From: Bacteroidota bacterium
Lineage (GTDB): Bacteria > Bacteroidota > Bacteroidia > Chitinophagales > Chitinophagaceae
DNA: 21,898 nt
Direction: 5' to 3'
Assembly (NCBI GenBank): GCA_023433265.1
Contig: JAEZDR010000021.1
Span: forward strand, 1 to 21,898
The translations under genes and the position numbers were made by a program. The notes beneath the pieces are model-generated. The model was not told where the DNA came from. It did not search any database and was given only the letters and a program-made list of their open reading frames with translations. Numbering within the stretch: the stretch's first letter is position 1; the number at the start of each line of letters is the position of its first letter. Positions 8,111 to 15,858 of this stretch are shown in pieces.

Positions 8111-10675
8111 TTAGTGCCTGCCTTCTTTTATATATTTATTAATCAGTAGCTTGCTGCTGTCCAATACAATGATAGAAGCCAGTACGGCTGTAAAGATTGC
8201 CATCCATTGACCAGAAGATATAGGTGAGAGTTTGAACCATTGTTGTACAAACGGAACGTACAACATGCCCACCTGCACGGCTGCAGAAATGATCACTGTC
8301 CATAAGAGGAACCTGTTTTTTGCAGGGTTGGCAGCAAAAACAGCTTTTCTTGTTCGTACGGAAAGCGCATTGCATAGCTGAACAAGTGCAAGAAAGGTGA
8401 AAATGATCGTTTGCATGTTGCGCTCCCCGATGCCTGCTCCATATCCCCACCACTGTAGACTTAAGGTTGCCGTAACCAGCACGATGCCTGTCGCAAAGAT
8501 GTGTGCTGCCATTGTTTCGGTAAATATGTTTTCATTGGGGCTCCTGGGTTTCTGTTTCATAATGCCGGCATCTGCAGGTTCCTGCGTCAATGCCAGGCCC
8601 GGTAACCCATCAGTAATGAGATTCAGCCAAAGGAGATGGATAGGAAGCAAAGGAATAGGGAAGCCAAAGAAAGGAGAGAGGAAGATGGTTAGTATTTCTC
8701 CCAGGTTGCTTGCCATTACGTAGTGAACAAACTTTTTGATGTTTTGGTAGATGCGCCTTCCTTCTTTAACCGCCTTTACAATGGTTGCAAAATTGTCATC
8801 CAACAAAATCATCGCTGCCGCCTCTTTCGAAACATCCGTTCCCGTAATGCCCATCGCAACGCCTATATCCGCCTGCTTTAGTGAGGGTGCATCATTTACA
8901 CCATCGCCCGTCATGGCCACATATTCACCGTTTGCCTGCAACGCCTTTACAATGTTTAGCTTTTGTTCAGGCGACACGCGGGCGTACACGCGCACTGACC
9001 TGGCTTTCTCAGCCAGTTCCTCCGGTGAAAGCTTATTCATCTCTGCACCGGCCAATATACATTCCTCACGTTCCCGCTCAATCATTTTCAGTTCCAATGC
9101 TATTGCTCTTGCTGTATGGGGTTGGTCGCCCGTTATCATCACAGTGTGTATGCCTGCCTGCTTACATTCTTCAATGGCCTGCACTACTTCCTCTCGCGGC
9201 GGATCAATCATGCCAACCATACCCAGGTAATCAAGGGCTGTTTCGTGGGATATGTCAAGCTTTTCGGGTGCATGGTCAAATAGCTTGTAAGCATAAAATA
9301 ACACACGCAGGCCCTCTGCTGCCCATTCCCGGTTAAGGTCCAGTAACTGCCTTTTCTTGTCTTCGGCCACATTAAGTACATCCGCTATGCGTTTGGGAGC
9401 GCCTTTTACCAACAGCATTTTTTTGTCGCCATAATCATGAAGCGTACTCATGCGCATGCGGTCTGAGTCAAAAGGGATTTTTGCCAGCTCCGGCATTTCA
9501 TTTTTCACACTTTCTGCGTCTTTTTTCAAGGATGCATAATGAAAGAGGGCAATCTCCGTACTGTCGCCAAGCATTTGATCCTGTTCATCAAACTTAAGTT
9601 CGTGGTTCAGCAACATGGCCTTCAGCAATTCTTCTTCCTTGTCGCCTGCTGCCTCCAGCTTGCTTACAGTCATCTTGTTCTGCGTGAGCGTGCCCGTCTT
9701 ATCACTACAGATATAAGTAACCGATCCCAATGTTTCAACTGCGGGTAGTTTGCGTACCAGGGCTTTTTGTTGCACCATGCGGGTGGCGCCTTTAGCAAGT
9801 GCAATGGTAATAACGGCCGGTAACGCTTCAGGTAAAGCAGCTACAATGAGGGATAAGGATATAAAAAACATATCCTGCAAGGGTTCTCCACGCCACCAAC
9901 CCGTAAGAAATACGATGAGGCAGATGACGAATACAATTACAGCGAGTTGTTTGCTGAACTTAGAGAGACGTTTTTGCAGGGGCGTTTTACCCGTTTCAGT
10001 GTCCAGCATTCCTGCTATTTTGCCCATTTCGGATTGCATCCCCGTGGCGGTAACCACAGCCACTGCAGAGCCATTTGAAACAATGGTGCTCTTAAATGCC
10101 ATATTGAGCTGGTCAGCAAGCGGAAGCTCAGGCTGGTTGATTAAGTTGGCGTGCTTTGCTATGCCATGACTCTCGCCGGTAAGTGCGGCTTCCTCTGTTT
10201 TAAGGCCTGATGATTTGATGATGCGTGCATCTGCAGGCACTACATTACCAGCTTCAAGGTGTATGATATCACCGGGTACTATTTCAGCAGCCTTGATGGT
10301 CGATACACTTCCGTTTCGCTCCACCACCGCATCCTGCGCCGCCATCCGTTGCAGTTTTTGAATGCTTTGCTCTGCATTGTATTCCTGAACAAAACCAATA
10401 ATGGCATTGGCTATAAGGATCAGCAGGATGATAACCGCATCGGCAGCATCGCCAATAAAAAACGAAATGACGGCCGCAACCGCAAGAATGATGATCATAA
10501 GATCGGCGAACTGTGCGAAGAACATGGCAACCCGCGAACGTGCCTTTTTTGCCTGCAACAGGTTCGGACCATACTTACCTAGCCTTTCTGCCGCTTCCTG
10601 TTTCGATAGGCCTTTCTTGCTGGTGTTAAGTTCCTCTAGAACCTGCTGAATGTCTTTATGGTGCCAATGTGCCAT
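8111..10675 (-). CDS. Cation-transporting P-type ATPase, SERCA/PMR1-like (probable Ca2+)
   Basis: The 854-aa product is an inner-membrane P2-type ATPase that probably exports Ca2+. It has an N-terminal cation-ATPase domain (residues 1-70), TGES at 166-169, phosphorylation site DKTGTLT at 325-331 (Asp325), nucleotide-binding KGAPKR near 424, TGDQP at 515-519 and hinge GDGVNDAP at 590-597. Transport helices match SERCA: TM4 PEALPAV (Glu283), TM5 ASNLGE (Asn657, Glu660) and TM6 NLITDG (Asn685, Asp689). The TM8 position corresponding to SERCA Glu908 appears to be Gln766 (LVQLCNALS), as expected for pumps with one Ca2+ site. It is convergent with the receptor gene and transcribed alone. Confidence 0.94.
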   Translation of the reverse strand: MAHWHHKDIQQVLEELNTSKKGLSKQEAAERLGKYGPNLLQAKKARSRVAMFFAQFADLMIIILAVAAVISFFIGDAADAVIILLILIANAIIGFVQEYNAEQSIQKLQRMAAQDAVVERNGSVSTIKAAEIVPGDIIHLEAGNVVPADARIIKSSGLKTEEAALTGESHGIAKHANLINQPELPLADQLNMAFKSTIVSNGSAVAVVTATGMQSEMGKIAGMLDTETGKTPLQKRLSKFSKQLAVIVFVICLIVFLTGWWRGEPLQDMFFISLSLIVAALPEALPAVITIALAKGATRMVQQKALVRKLPAVETLGSVTYICSDKTGTLTQNKMTVSKLEAAGDKEEELLKAMLLNHELKFDEQDQMLGDSTEIALFHYASLKKDAESVKNEMPELAKIPFDSDRMRMSTLHDYGDKKMLLVKGAPKRIADVLNVAEDKKRQLLDLNREWAAEGLRVLFYAYKLFDHAPEKLDISHETALDYLGMVGMIDPPREEVVQAIEECKQAGIHTVMITGDQPHTARAIALELKMIEREREECILAGAEMNKLSPEELAEKARSVRVYARVSPEQKLNIVKALQANGEYVAMTGDGVNDAPSLKQADIGVAMGITGTDVSKEAAAMILLDDNFATIVKAVKEGRRIYQNIKKFVHYVMASNLGEILTIFLSPFFGFPIPLLPIHLLWLNLITDGLPGLALTQEPADAGIMKQKPRSPNENIFTETMAAHIFATGIVLVTATLSLQWWGYGAGIGERNMQTIIFTFLALVQLCNALSVRTRKAVFAANPAKNRFLLWTVIISAAVQVGMLYVPFVQQWFKLSPISSGQWMAIFTAVLASIIVLDSSKLLINKYIKEGRH

Positions 10676-10842
10676 GGATGTGGTAAGATGCTCGATTGAG
10701 TGTGGACTACGGGCAAAGAAAATGCCTTTATAACAACGATATTGCTTATGGCGGCGCGCTACGCTACAATGCCGGGTATTTAAAAGAAATCTTTAGACAA
10801 TATTGATTCAGCGGTATTCTCATTAATTTTAAACCAATTGCT

Positions 10843-11061
10843 ATGAAGCGTGAAAAACTGAAACCGCCCTGCCCTGTTTGCAACAAACGTGACGAGGTTG
10901 TGGAGATTGTCTATGGTATGCCAACCCATGAGGCCTTTGAGAAGGCACAGCGGGGTTTGTTTCGTTTAGGGGGCTGTGTGCTGGAGGCCCATGCTCCTAA
11001 CTATTATTGTAAACGGGACGATGTTGAATTTCGATACCAACCGCCTTCATGTATTGAATGA
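10843..11061 (+). CDS. Small zinc-ribbon-like protein
   Basis: The 72-aa cytoplasmic protein has a knuckle CPVC near residues 10-13, then IVYGMPTHEAFEKAQRG and LGGCVLEAHAPNYYCK. The order CxxC, IVYGMP, GGC and P-x-Y-x-C matches a widespread small family of unknown function. In the relatives I recall, the second knuckle is CxxC; here it reads CKRD, so one metal ligand seems to be lost. It stands alone between the ATPase (divergent) and the acyl-CoA dehydrogenase (convergent), with a terminator about 55 bp downstream. Confidence 0.8.
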   Translation: MKREKLKPPCPVCNKRDEVVEIVYGMPTHEAFEKAQRGLFRLGGCVLEAHAPNYYCKRDDVEFRYQPPSCIE

Positions 11062-11116
11062 TAAATATTTCAGCCTGTGGCCCAGCGGTAAGCTGAACGT
11101 TCAAGGTAAAATATTA

Positions 11117-11150
11117 AACCTCCTTCGTGTATTAACGAAGAAGGTTTTTT
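11117..11150 (+). terminator. Intrinsic terminator between convergent genes
   Basis: AACCTCCTTCG at 11117-11127 pairs with CGAAGAAGGTT at 11136-11146 with one mismatch and an 8-nt loop, and a seven-base T-run begins at the 3' arm. It ends the zinc-ribbon gene and could also act on the acyl-CoA dehydrogenase transcript arriving from the other side. Confidence 0.8.
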
Positions 11151-11175
11151 TCGTTGGGTTCGGGGTTAGGTATTT

Positions 11176-12888
11176 TTAATTCGCCTGGAACTTATACTTG
11201 CCCAGGTCACTTACTTTCGAATGCTCGATTATTTCTGCATTAGCCCTGTTATGACCACGTGCCCAACGCAGGAATACCTCAAGGGTTTTCCAATGGTCAT
11301 GATCGCGCTGTGTATCATTTAGCAACAGGTAACCCATAATGATGTTGCCTGCCATTTCCACCAACCGGCGGGCATGGAACTCAAGATAGTCAGGATTGTT
11401 CTCTATAGTTATTTTAGCTTCTGCCGCTTCATAGTCATAGGTCATGGCTATCAGTTGCAACCTGTAGCTTTCTGTTTCAGGTTTTATGCATGCTTCTTCA
11501 TATTCCTGTATTCTTGCCATGTAAACACCGGTAGTGATACCTTTTGTAGCTGCAACCACCTGCAATTGTGTTGTGCCTTCGTAAATGGTGGTGATGCGGG
11601 CATCGCGATAAATGCGCTCAATTGGATAGTCTTTCATAAAGCCGGAACCTCCGTGCACCTGCAGCGAGTCGTAAGCTATCTGGTTACAAAACTCTGACGA
11701 GAGGCCCTTCACCATCGGTGTGAATGCATCTGCCAGTTTCTGGTATTTCTTCTGCTCTTCTTTCTCCTCCTTCGTCAAATCTCTTTCAGTTGCTACATGT
11801 GCGTAAGCTTTATATACATCTACAAAGCGCGCTGTTTCATATAGCAAAGAACGGGATGCGGCTAGCTTGGCATGCATAATAGCCAGCATTTCGTAAACAG
11901 GAGGGAAGTTGATGATGGCTTTACCAAACTGCTTTCTTTTCTGTGCATAGAGGAGCGCTTCGCGGTAAGCTGCTTCACTAATGCCAACGGACTGTGCAGC
12001 AATGCCTAGCCTTGCACCGTTCATCAGTGACATTACATATTTGATGAGCCCAAACTTGCGATTGCCACAAAGCTCAGCCGGTGCATCGGTATAAACTAGC
12101 TCGCAGGTAGGTGAGCCTTTGATGCCTAGTTTGTTTTCAATCCTTCTCACCATGATGCCGTTGTTCTTCTTATCATGAATGAACATAGACAGCCCACGTG
12201 CATCCTGCGTACCTTCTTCGGTACGGGCAAGTACCAACGAAATGTCGCCATCCCCATTGGTGATAAAACGTTTTACGCCATTCAACAGCCACTTATTCTG
12301 GCTTGCATCAAAACTCGCTTTCAACATAACCGACTGAAGGTCCGATCCTGCATCCGGCTCGGTGAGTGCCATAGCCATGGTTTCGCCCTTCGATACCCTC
12401 GGCAAATATTCTTCGCGCTGCTGCGGAGAACCAAACTCGTTGATGGTTTCAGCGCAGTCCTGCAAGCCCCATAGGTTTACAAAACCGGCATCAGCACGCG
12501 ATACCATGTCGGCTGCCATCAGGTAAGGAACCATCGGAAAGTTAAGCCCGTTGAATTCCCGCGGCAGCGTAAGGCCCATCAGCCCTGCCTTTTTTATTGC
12601 ATCCAGGTTTTCCTGCGTACCCTTTGCATAGGCAACTCTTCCGTCTTTCAGCATAGGGCCGTCATGGTCTACGGACTCGGCATTAGGAGCAATGATGTCG
12701 CCACAAATTTCACCCACAGTCTCCAGAACAAGGCAGTAGCTGTCCATTGCATCTTCATAATCCTTTGGAGCAAAATCGTATTGCTCTTTGTCTTTGAAAT
12801 TATGCTCTTTCAAAGCAACTACTTTCTGCATCAGAGGATGGGTGAGATGAAACCGCAGATCAGGATTATCAGTAAAAAAGTTTGCCAT
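11176..12888 (-). CDS. Acyl-CoA dehydrogenase, long form
   Basis: FAD-dependent acyl-CoA dehydrogenase (570 aa) catalysing alpha,beta-desaturation of acyl-CoA in beta-oxidation or branched-chain amino-acid breakdown, with ETF as electron acceptor. Visible signatures are AMALTEPDAGSD at 172-183 (flavin/substrate signature), RKQFGKAI at 318-325, GGSGFMKDYPIERIYRDAR near 413-431 and IYEGTTQLQ at 435-443, with Glu437 at the usual catalytic-base position. At 570 aa it is far longer than the roughly 380-aa classical enzymes; the C-terminal 120 residues are an extra domain found in long ACADs. It is last in the etfB-etfA-ACAD operon, 25 bp after etfA. Chain-length specificity is unknown. Confidence 0.95.
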   Translation of the reverse strand: MANFFTDNPDLRFHLTHPLMQKVVALKEHNFKDKEQYDFAPKDYEDAMDSYCLVLETVGEICGDIIAPNAESVDHDGPMLKDGRVAYAKGTQENLDAIKKAGLMGLTLPREFNGLNFPMVPYLMAADMVSRADAGFVNLWGLQDCAETINEFGSPQQREEYLPRVSKGETMAMALTEPDAGSDLQSVMLKASFDASQNKWLLNGVKRFITNGDGDISLVLARTEEGTQDARGLSMFIHDKKNNGIMVRRIENKLGIKGSPTCELVYTDAPAELCGNRKFGLIKYVMSLMNGARLGIAAQSVGISEAAYREALLYAQKRKQFGKAIINFPPVYEMLAIMHAKLAASRSLLYETARFVDVYKAYAHVATERDLTKEEKEEQKKYQKLADAFTPMVKGLSSEFCNQIAYDSLQVHGGSGFMKDYPIERIYRDARITTIYEGTTQLQVVAATKGITTGVYMARIQEYEEACIKPETESYRLQLIAMTYDYEAAEAKITIENNPDYLEFHARRLVEMAGNIIMGYLLLNDTQRDHDHWKTLEVFLRWARGHNRANAEIIEHSKVSDLGKYKFQAN

Positions 12889-12913
12889 AAAACTCGAAGT
12901 TTAAAGGGTTGAA

Positions 12914-13933
12914 TTACTTGGTATGGGTTTGATAGTACTTGATCATTTTAGGGATCACGTTTTCTACCTTACCATGAATAACATAGTTTGCTATTTTATT
13001 AATCGGCGCATTCAGGTCGTTATTGATGGAGATAATGATATTGCTTTCCATCATGCCGGCGAGGTGCTGTATCTGGCCGGATATGCCACAGGCTATATAT
13101 ACCTTCGGACGAACGGTTACACCGGTTTGGCCCACCTGTCTTTCATGTTCGGCAAAGCCTGCATCTACTGCAGCACGCGAGGCTGCCACTTCACCTCCCA
13201 ACACGTTTGCAAGCTTGTAAAGCAATTTGAAGTTCTCTGCTGAGCCTACCCCAAAGCCACCGGCAACAATTACCGGCGCATCTTTAATGTTCAGCTTAGA
13301 ACTTTCCATATGCCTTTCTATCATCTTTACAAGAAAAGCAGTTTCATCTACGTACTTATTTACTTCCAGTTGTACTAACTCGCCTTTATAGGTAGGCGAT
13401 ACAATGGCCTTCTTCATAACACCCTCCCGCACCGTTGCCATTTGCGGCCGGCAGTCGGGATTGATGATGGTGGCAATAATGTTCCCACCAAAAGCGGGGC
13501 GTATTTGATAGAGCAGGTTTTTGTAAACCTTGTTTTGCTTTTTGTCTTCGTGATCACCTATTTCCAGCTCGGTACAATCTGCTGTAAGGCCGCTTTTCAA
13601 TGCAGAAGAAACCCTGGGGCCAAGGTCGCGGCCAATGCTTGTAGCGCCCATAAGCGCTATCTGGGGTTGCTGTTCCCTAAAAAGGTTTACCACGATGGAA
13701 GTATGTGGCAGGGTGGAGTAAGGATACAGGCGCTCATCGTCGGCCATGTAAACCGTGTCAACACCGTAGGGGTAAAGCTCTTTATCCAGCCCCTGCAGGT
13801 TATGCCCTATCAATAGTGCTTCCAGCCTGCATTGTACCTGTTGGGCAAGGCTACGGCCTTTGGTCAGCAGTTCAAAGCTTACGTCTGCAATCTTGCCTTC
13901 TTCAATTTCGCAGATGACAATTATGTTATTCAT
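12914..13933 (-). CDS. etfA: Electron transfer flavoprotein subunit alpha
   Basis: The 339-aa ETF alpha subunit forms a heterodimer with EtfB and carries the FAD that accepts electrons from acyl-CoA dehydrogenase. The N-terminal domain begins IIVICEIEEGKIADVSFELL and contains GATSIGRDLGPRV, SGLTADCTEL and RPAFGGNIIATI. The C-terminal FAD domain has LGGEVAASRAAVDAGF, QVGQTGVTV and YIACGISGQIQHLAGM. These blocks match the NADH-linked electron-bifurcating ETF class more closely than the mitochondrial class. In the usual GGRG motif this protein reads AGGFGVGS: the Arg contacting the alpha-FAD is Phe (codon TTT). It lies 24 bp after etfB. Confidence 0.96.
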   Translation of the reverse strand: MNNIIVICEIEEGKIADVSFELLTKGRSLAQQVQCRLEALLIGHNLQGLDKELYPYGVDTVYMADDERLYPYSTLPHTSIVVNLFREQQPQIALMGATSIGRDLGPRVSSALKSGLTADCTELEIGDHEDKKQNKVYKNLLYQIRPAFGGNIIATIINPDCRPQMATVREGVMKKAIVSPTYKGELVQLEVNKYVDETAFLVKMIERHMESSKLNIKDAPVIVAGGFGVGSAENFKLLYKLANVLGGEVAASRAAVDAGFAEHERQVGQTGVTVRPKVYIACGISGQIQHLAGMMESNIIISINNDLNAPINKIANYVIHGKVENVIPKMIKYYQTHTK

Positions 13934-13957
13934 GAATGCGCTTTTAAAAGTTTTGGA

Positions 13958-14833
13958 TTAACCTATTATATGGGCTTCAACAAGTTCCTTCATCAGTTCG
14001 TCAATGTCTTCATCCACATCGCCCAGTGTTTTAGTTTCTTTTGCCTGGAATACAATGTTGTCCACCTTTTTCACTTTGGTAGGTGAACCTGCAAGCCCAA
14101 GCTCGCCAGTTGTTGCTTCAATCTGCTGCACATTCCATTCGTTGATGGTTACCTCGTGGTGGCTGAGTGCTGCAGCCAGGTAGTCTTCGTTGTTTTCCTG
14201 GTGGGTACTTAACGTAGAGGCATGTTTGTATTTCATGATGCGCTTTGCATTGCGGGGGCGGCAGCGGGGTGCGGAACTGTTCACGGTAACCAGCACCGGC
14301 AGCGGGCATTCTACTACTTCCACTCCGCGCTCTAACCTGCGCTTGATACGGATGCTTGTTTCCGTGAGCGAAACCACTTCTTCGGCATAGGTTATTTGCG
14401 GAATACCTAGCTTCTCTGCTACTTGCGGGCCTACCTGCGCCGTGTCGCCATCAATGGCCTGCCTGCCGCAGAAGATCATGTCCACGTTTCTCATCTTTCT
14501 AATGGCACATGACAGGGCGTATGAAGTGGCTAGTGTATCAGATCCTGCAAAAGCACGGTCTGTAAGGAGGATGCCGTCATCGGCGCCCCTGTAAAAGCCT
14601 TCCCTCAGTATATCCACTGCACGGGGAGGACCCATAGTAAGCAGGGTTACTTTGGTGGAGGGATGCTCGTCTTTTATGCGCAGCGCCTGTTCCAGTGCAT
14701 GCAGGTCTTCCGGGTTAAAAATGGCGGGCAGTACGCTTCGGTTTACCGTGCCATCGGCTTTCATGGCATCCTTACCTATATTGCGTGTATCAGGCACCTG
14801 CTTGGCAAGCACCACAATGTGAAACTCTTTCAT
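13958..14833 (-). CDS. etfB: Electron transfer flavoprotein subunit beta
   Basis: The 291-aa ETF beta subunit is first in the operon. It starts with FHIVVLAKQVPDT, followed by NPEDLHALEQALRIKDEH, TLLTMGPPRAVDILREGFYRGADDG, DRAFAGSDTLATSYAL, CGRQAIDGDTAQVGP and, near the C-terminus, LAGSPTKVKKV. The DRAFAGSDTLATS and RQAIDGDTAQVGP blocks are those of the bifurcating EtfB proteins such as that of Acidaminococcus. Mitochondrial-type EtfB has AMP in place of the second flavin and different sequence here. It is about 30 residues longer than common EtfB. It is divergent from the VOC gene across a 468-bp region holding an 11-bp repeat array. Confidence 0.96.
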   Translation of the reverse strand: MKEFHIVVLAKQVPDTRNIGKDAMKADGTVNRSVLPAIFNPEDLHALEQALRIKDEHPSTKVTLLTMGPPRAVDILREGFYRGADDGILLTDRAFAGSDTLATSYALSCAIRKMRNVDMIFCGRQAIDGDTAQVGPQVAEKLGIPQITYAEEVVSLTETSIRIKRRLERGVEVVECPLPVLVTVNSSAPRCRPRNAKRIMKYKHASTLSTHQENNEDYLAAALSHHEVTINEWNVQQIEATTGELGLAGSPTKVKKVDNIVFQAKETKTLGDVDEDIDELMKELVEAHIIG

Positions 14834-15301
14834 TCTCGCAAGCTTTTAATCGTTGCAGCCAAAATTCCTCAACAATTGAAGCCGAAAACATGATAGTGAT
14901 CAGTAGGAGCGGCTGGCATAACCGTATACTTGCATTAGGGCGTCACCCTGCCACCGTCTTTGACGTTGTTTGGGGTGCTGAAACCAGCTAAAAGCTATTG
15001 TGTTAGTATTGAGATAGGATTGATATAGGATTGATATAGGATTGATACCTTATCTATGTAGGATTACTTTGTTATTGTAGTGGTATTACGTTAGTACCAA
15101 TTTAGTATTAGTATCGTATTGATGTAGTATCAATTTAATAGTAAAGAGGCGACAGAAGAGGATGGCAGGGGTTTGGAAAAATGGAAAAGGCTGGAAGAGG
15201 CCTGGAATATTTAATGCGTTATCAGCAGGGTCTTTACATAACGGCTGATTATATTTACGAGTTCGCGTCATCCTGGCGAGCAACGCATAAAAAACCACGA
15301 C
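14834..15301. other. Intergenic region between etfB and the VOC gene
   Basis: This 468-bp non-coding stretch separates divergent genes. It contains the 143-bp repeat array at 15003-15145 and then a purine-rich tract in which TGGAA recurs four times (15174, 15182, 15192, 15203). Both promoters must lie here; I could not fix either. I see no gene in it. Confidence 0.6.
15003..15145. repeat. 143-bp array of thirteen 11-bp units
   Basis: The sequence reads in register as thirteen contiguous 11-bp units. Units 2-4 (15014, 15025, 15036) are identical, ATAGGATTGAT. Unit 1 is TTAGTATTGAG, and later units such as 15102 TTAGTATTAGT, 15113 ATCGTATTGAT and 15124 GTAGTATCAAT are recognisable variants. 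The approximate consensus is TTAGTATTGAT. Units 5-9 are more degenerate. The function is unknown. Confidence 0.8.
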
Positions 15302-15787
15302 ATGGCGAAAAGCAACCTCATCGAGATGCATAACATGGGTATTGTAGTTAGTTCCCTTGATAAAGCTATTGCTTTCTTTAGCGAGCTTGGTATGAAGCTG
15401 GAAGGCCGCATGATGGTTGAAGGAGAATGGGCCGGCAGGGTAACCGGGCTTGGCGACCAAACCGTTGAAATTGCAATGATGGTAACCCCTGATGGCCATT
15501 CCCGCCTGGAGATTTCACAATTCATTTATCCGCAACCCATAGAAGATCATAGAGCCGCCCCGGTAAACGCCTTAGGTTACCTGCGCATCATGTTCAGGGT
15601 AGATAACCTGGACGAATTGCTTGCCCGCCTCCAGCTACTTGGTGCAACACTAGTGGGAGAAGTGGTGGAGTTTTCAGGCATGTACAGGCTCTGTTACATC
15701 AGGGGCATTGAAGGACTTCTTATCGGGCTTGCAGAACAATTGGGCAGCCAAACTGCCTCTGATATATTAGAGGCGCCAGGAAAGTAA
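15302..15787 (+). CDS. VOC family (glyoxalase/bleomycin-resistance-like) protein
   Basis: The 161-aa product has the vicinal-oxygen-chelate fold, in which two beta-alpha-beta-beta-beta modules form a metal or ligand pocket. Module 1 runs from HNMGIVVSSLDKAIAFFSELG to about residue 75. Module 2 starts at GYLRIMFRVDNLDELLARLQLLGA and ends RLCYIRGIEGLLIGLAEQL. His10 and the Glu in the final strand (RGIEGLLI) are at positions that often bind metal. The substrate cannot be deduced; such proteins act as lyases, isomerases, dioxygenases or drug-binding proteins. It is transcribed alone and convergent with the CHASE3 kinase. Confidence 0.88.
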   Translation: MAKSNLIEMHNMGIVVSSLDKAIAFFSELGMKLEGRMMVEGEWAGRVTGLGDQTVEIAMMVTPDGHSRLEISQFIYPQPIEDHRAAPVNALGYLRIMFRVDNLDELLARLQLLGATLVGEVVEFSGMYRLCYIRGIEGLLIGLAEQLGSQTASDILEAPGK

Positions 15788-15858
15788 TTATTGCCGCCAT
15801 AGCTTCAGGGTTTTCTGAAACAGATGCCCGTTCAGAGCATAATTGAAATAAGGGCAGC

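Noticed and set aside
8751..9336. Plus-strand frames of 150-160 codons antisense to the Ca2+ ATPase
   Set aside because: They lie wholly inside a strongly conserved gene and show no family resemblance.
15003..15145. CRISPR array
   Set aside because: Units are 11 bp and contiguous with no spacers, and no cas genes are present.
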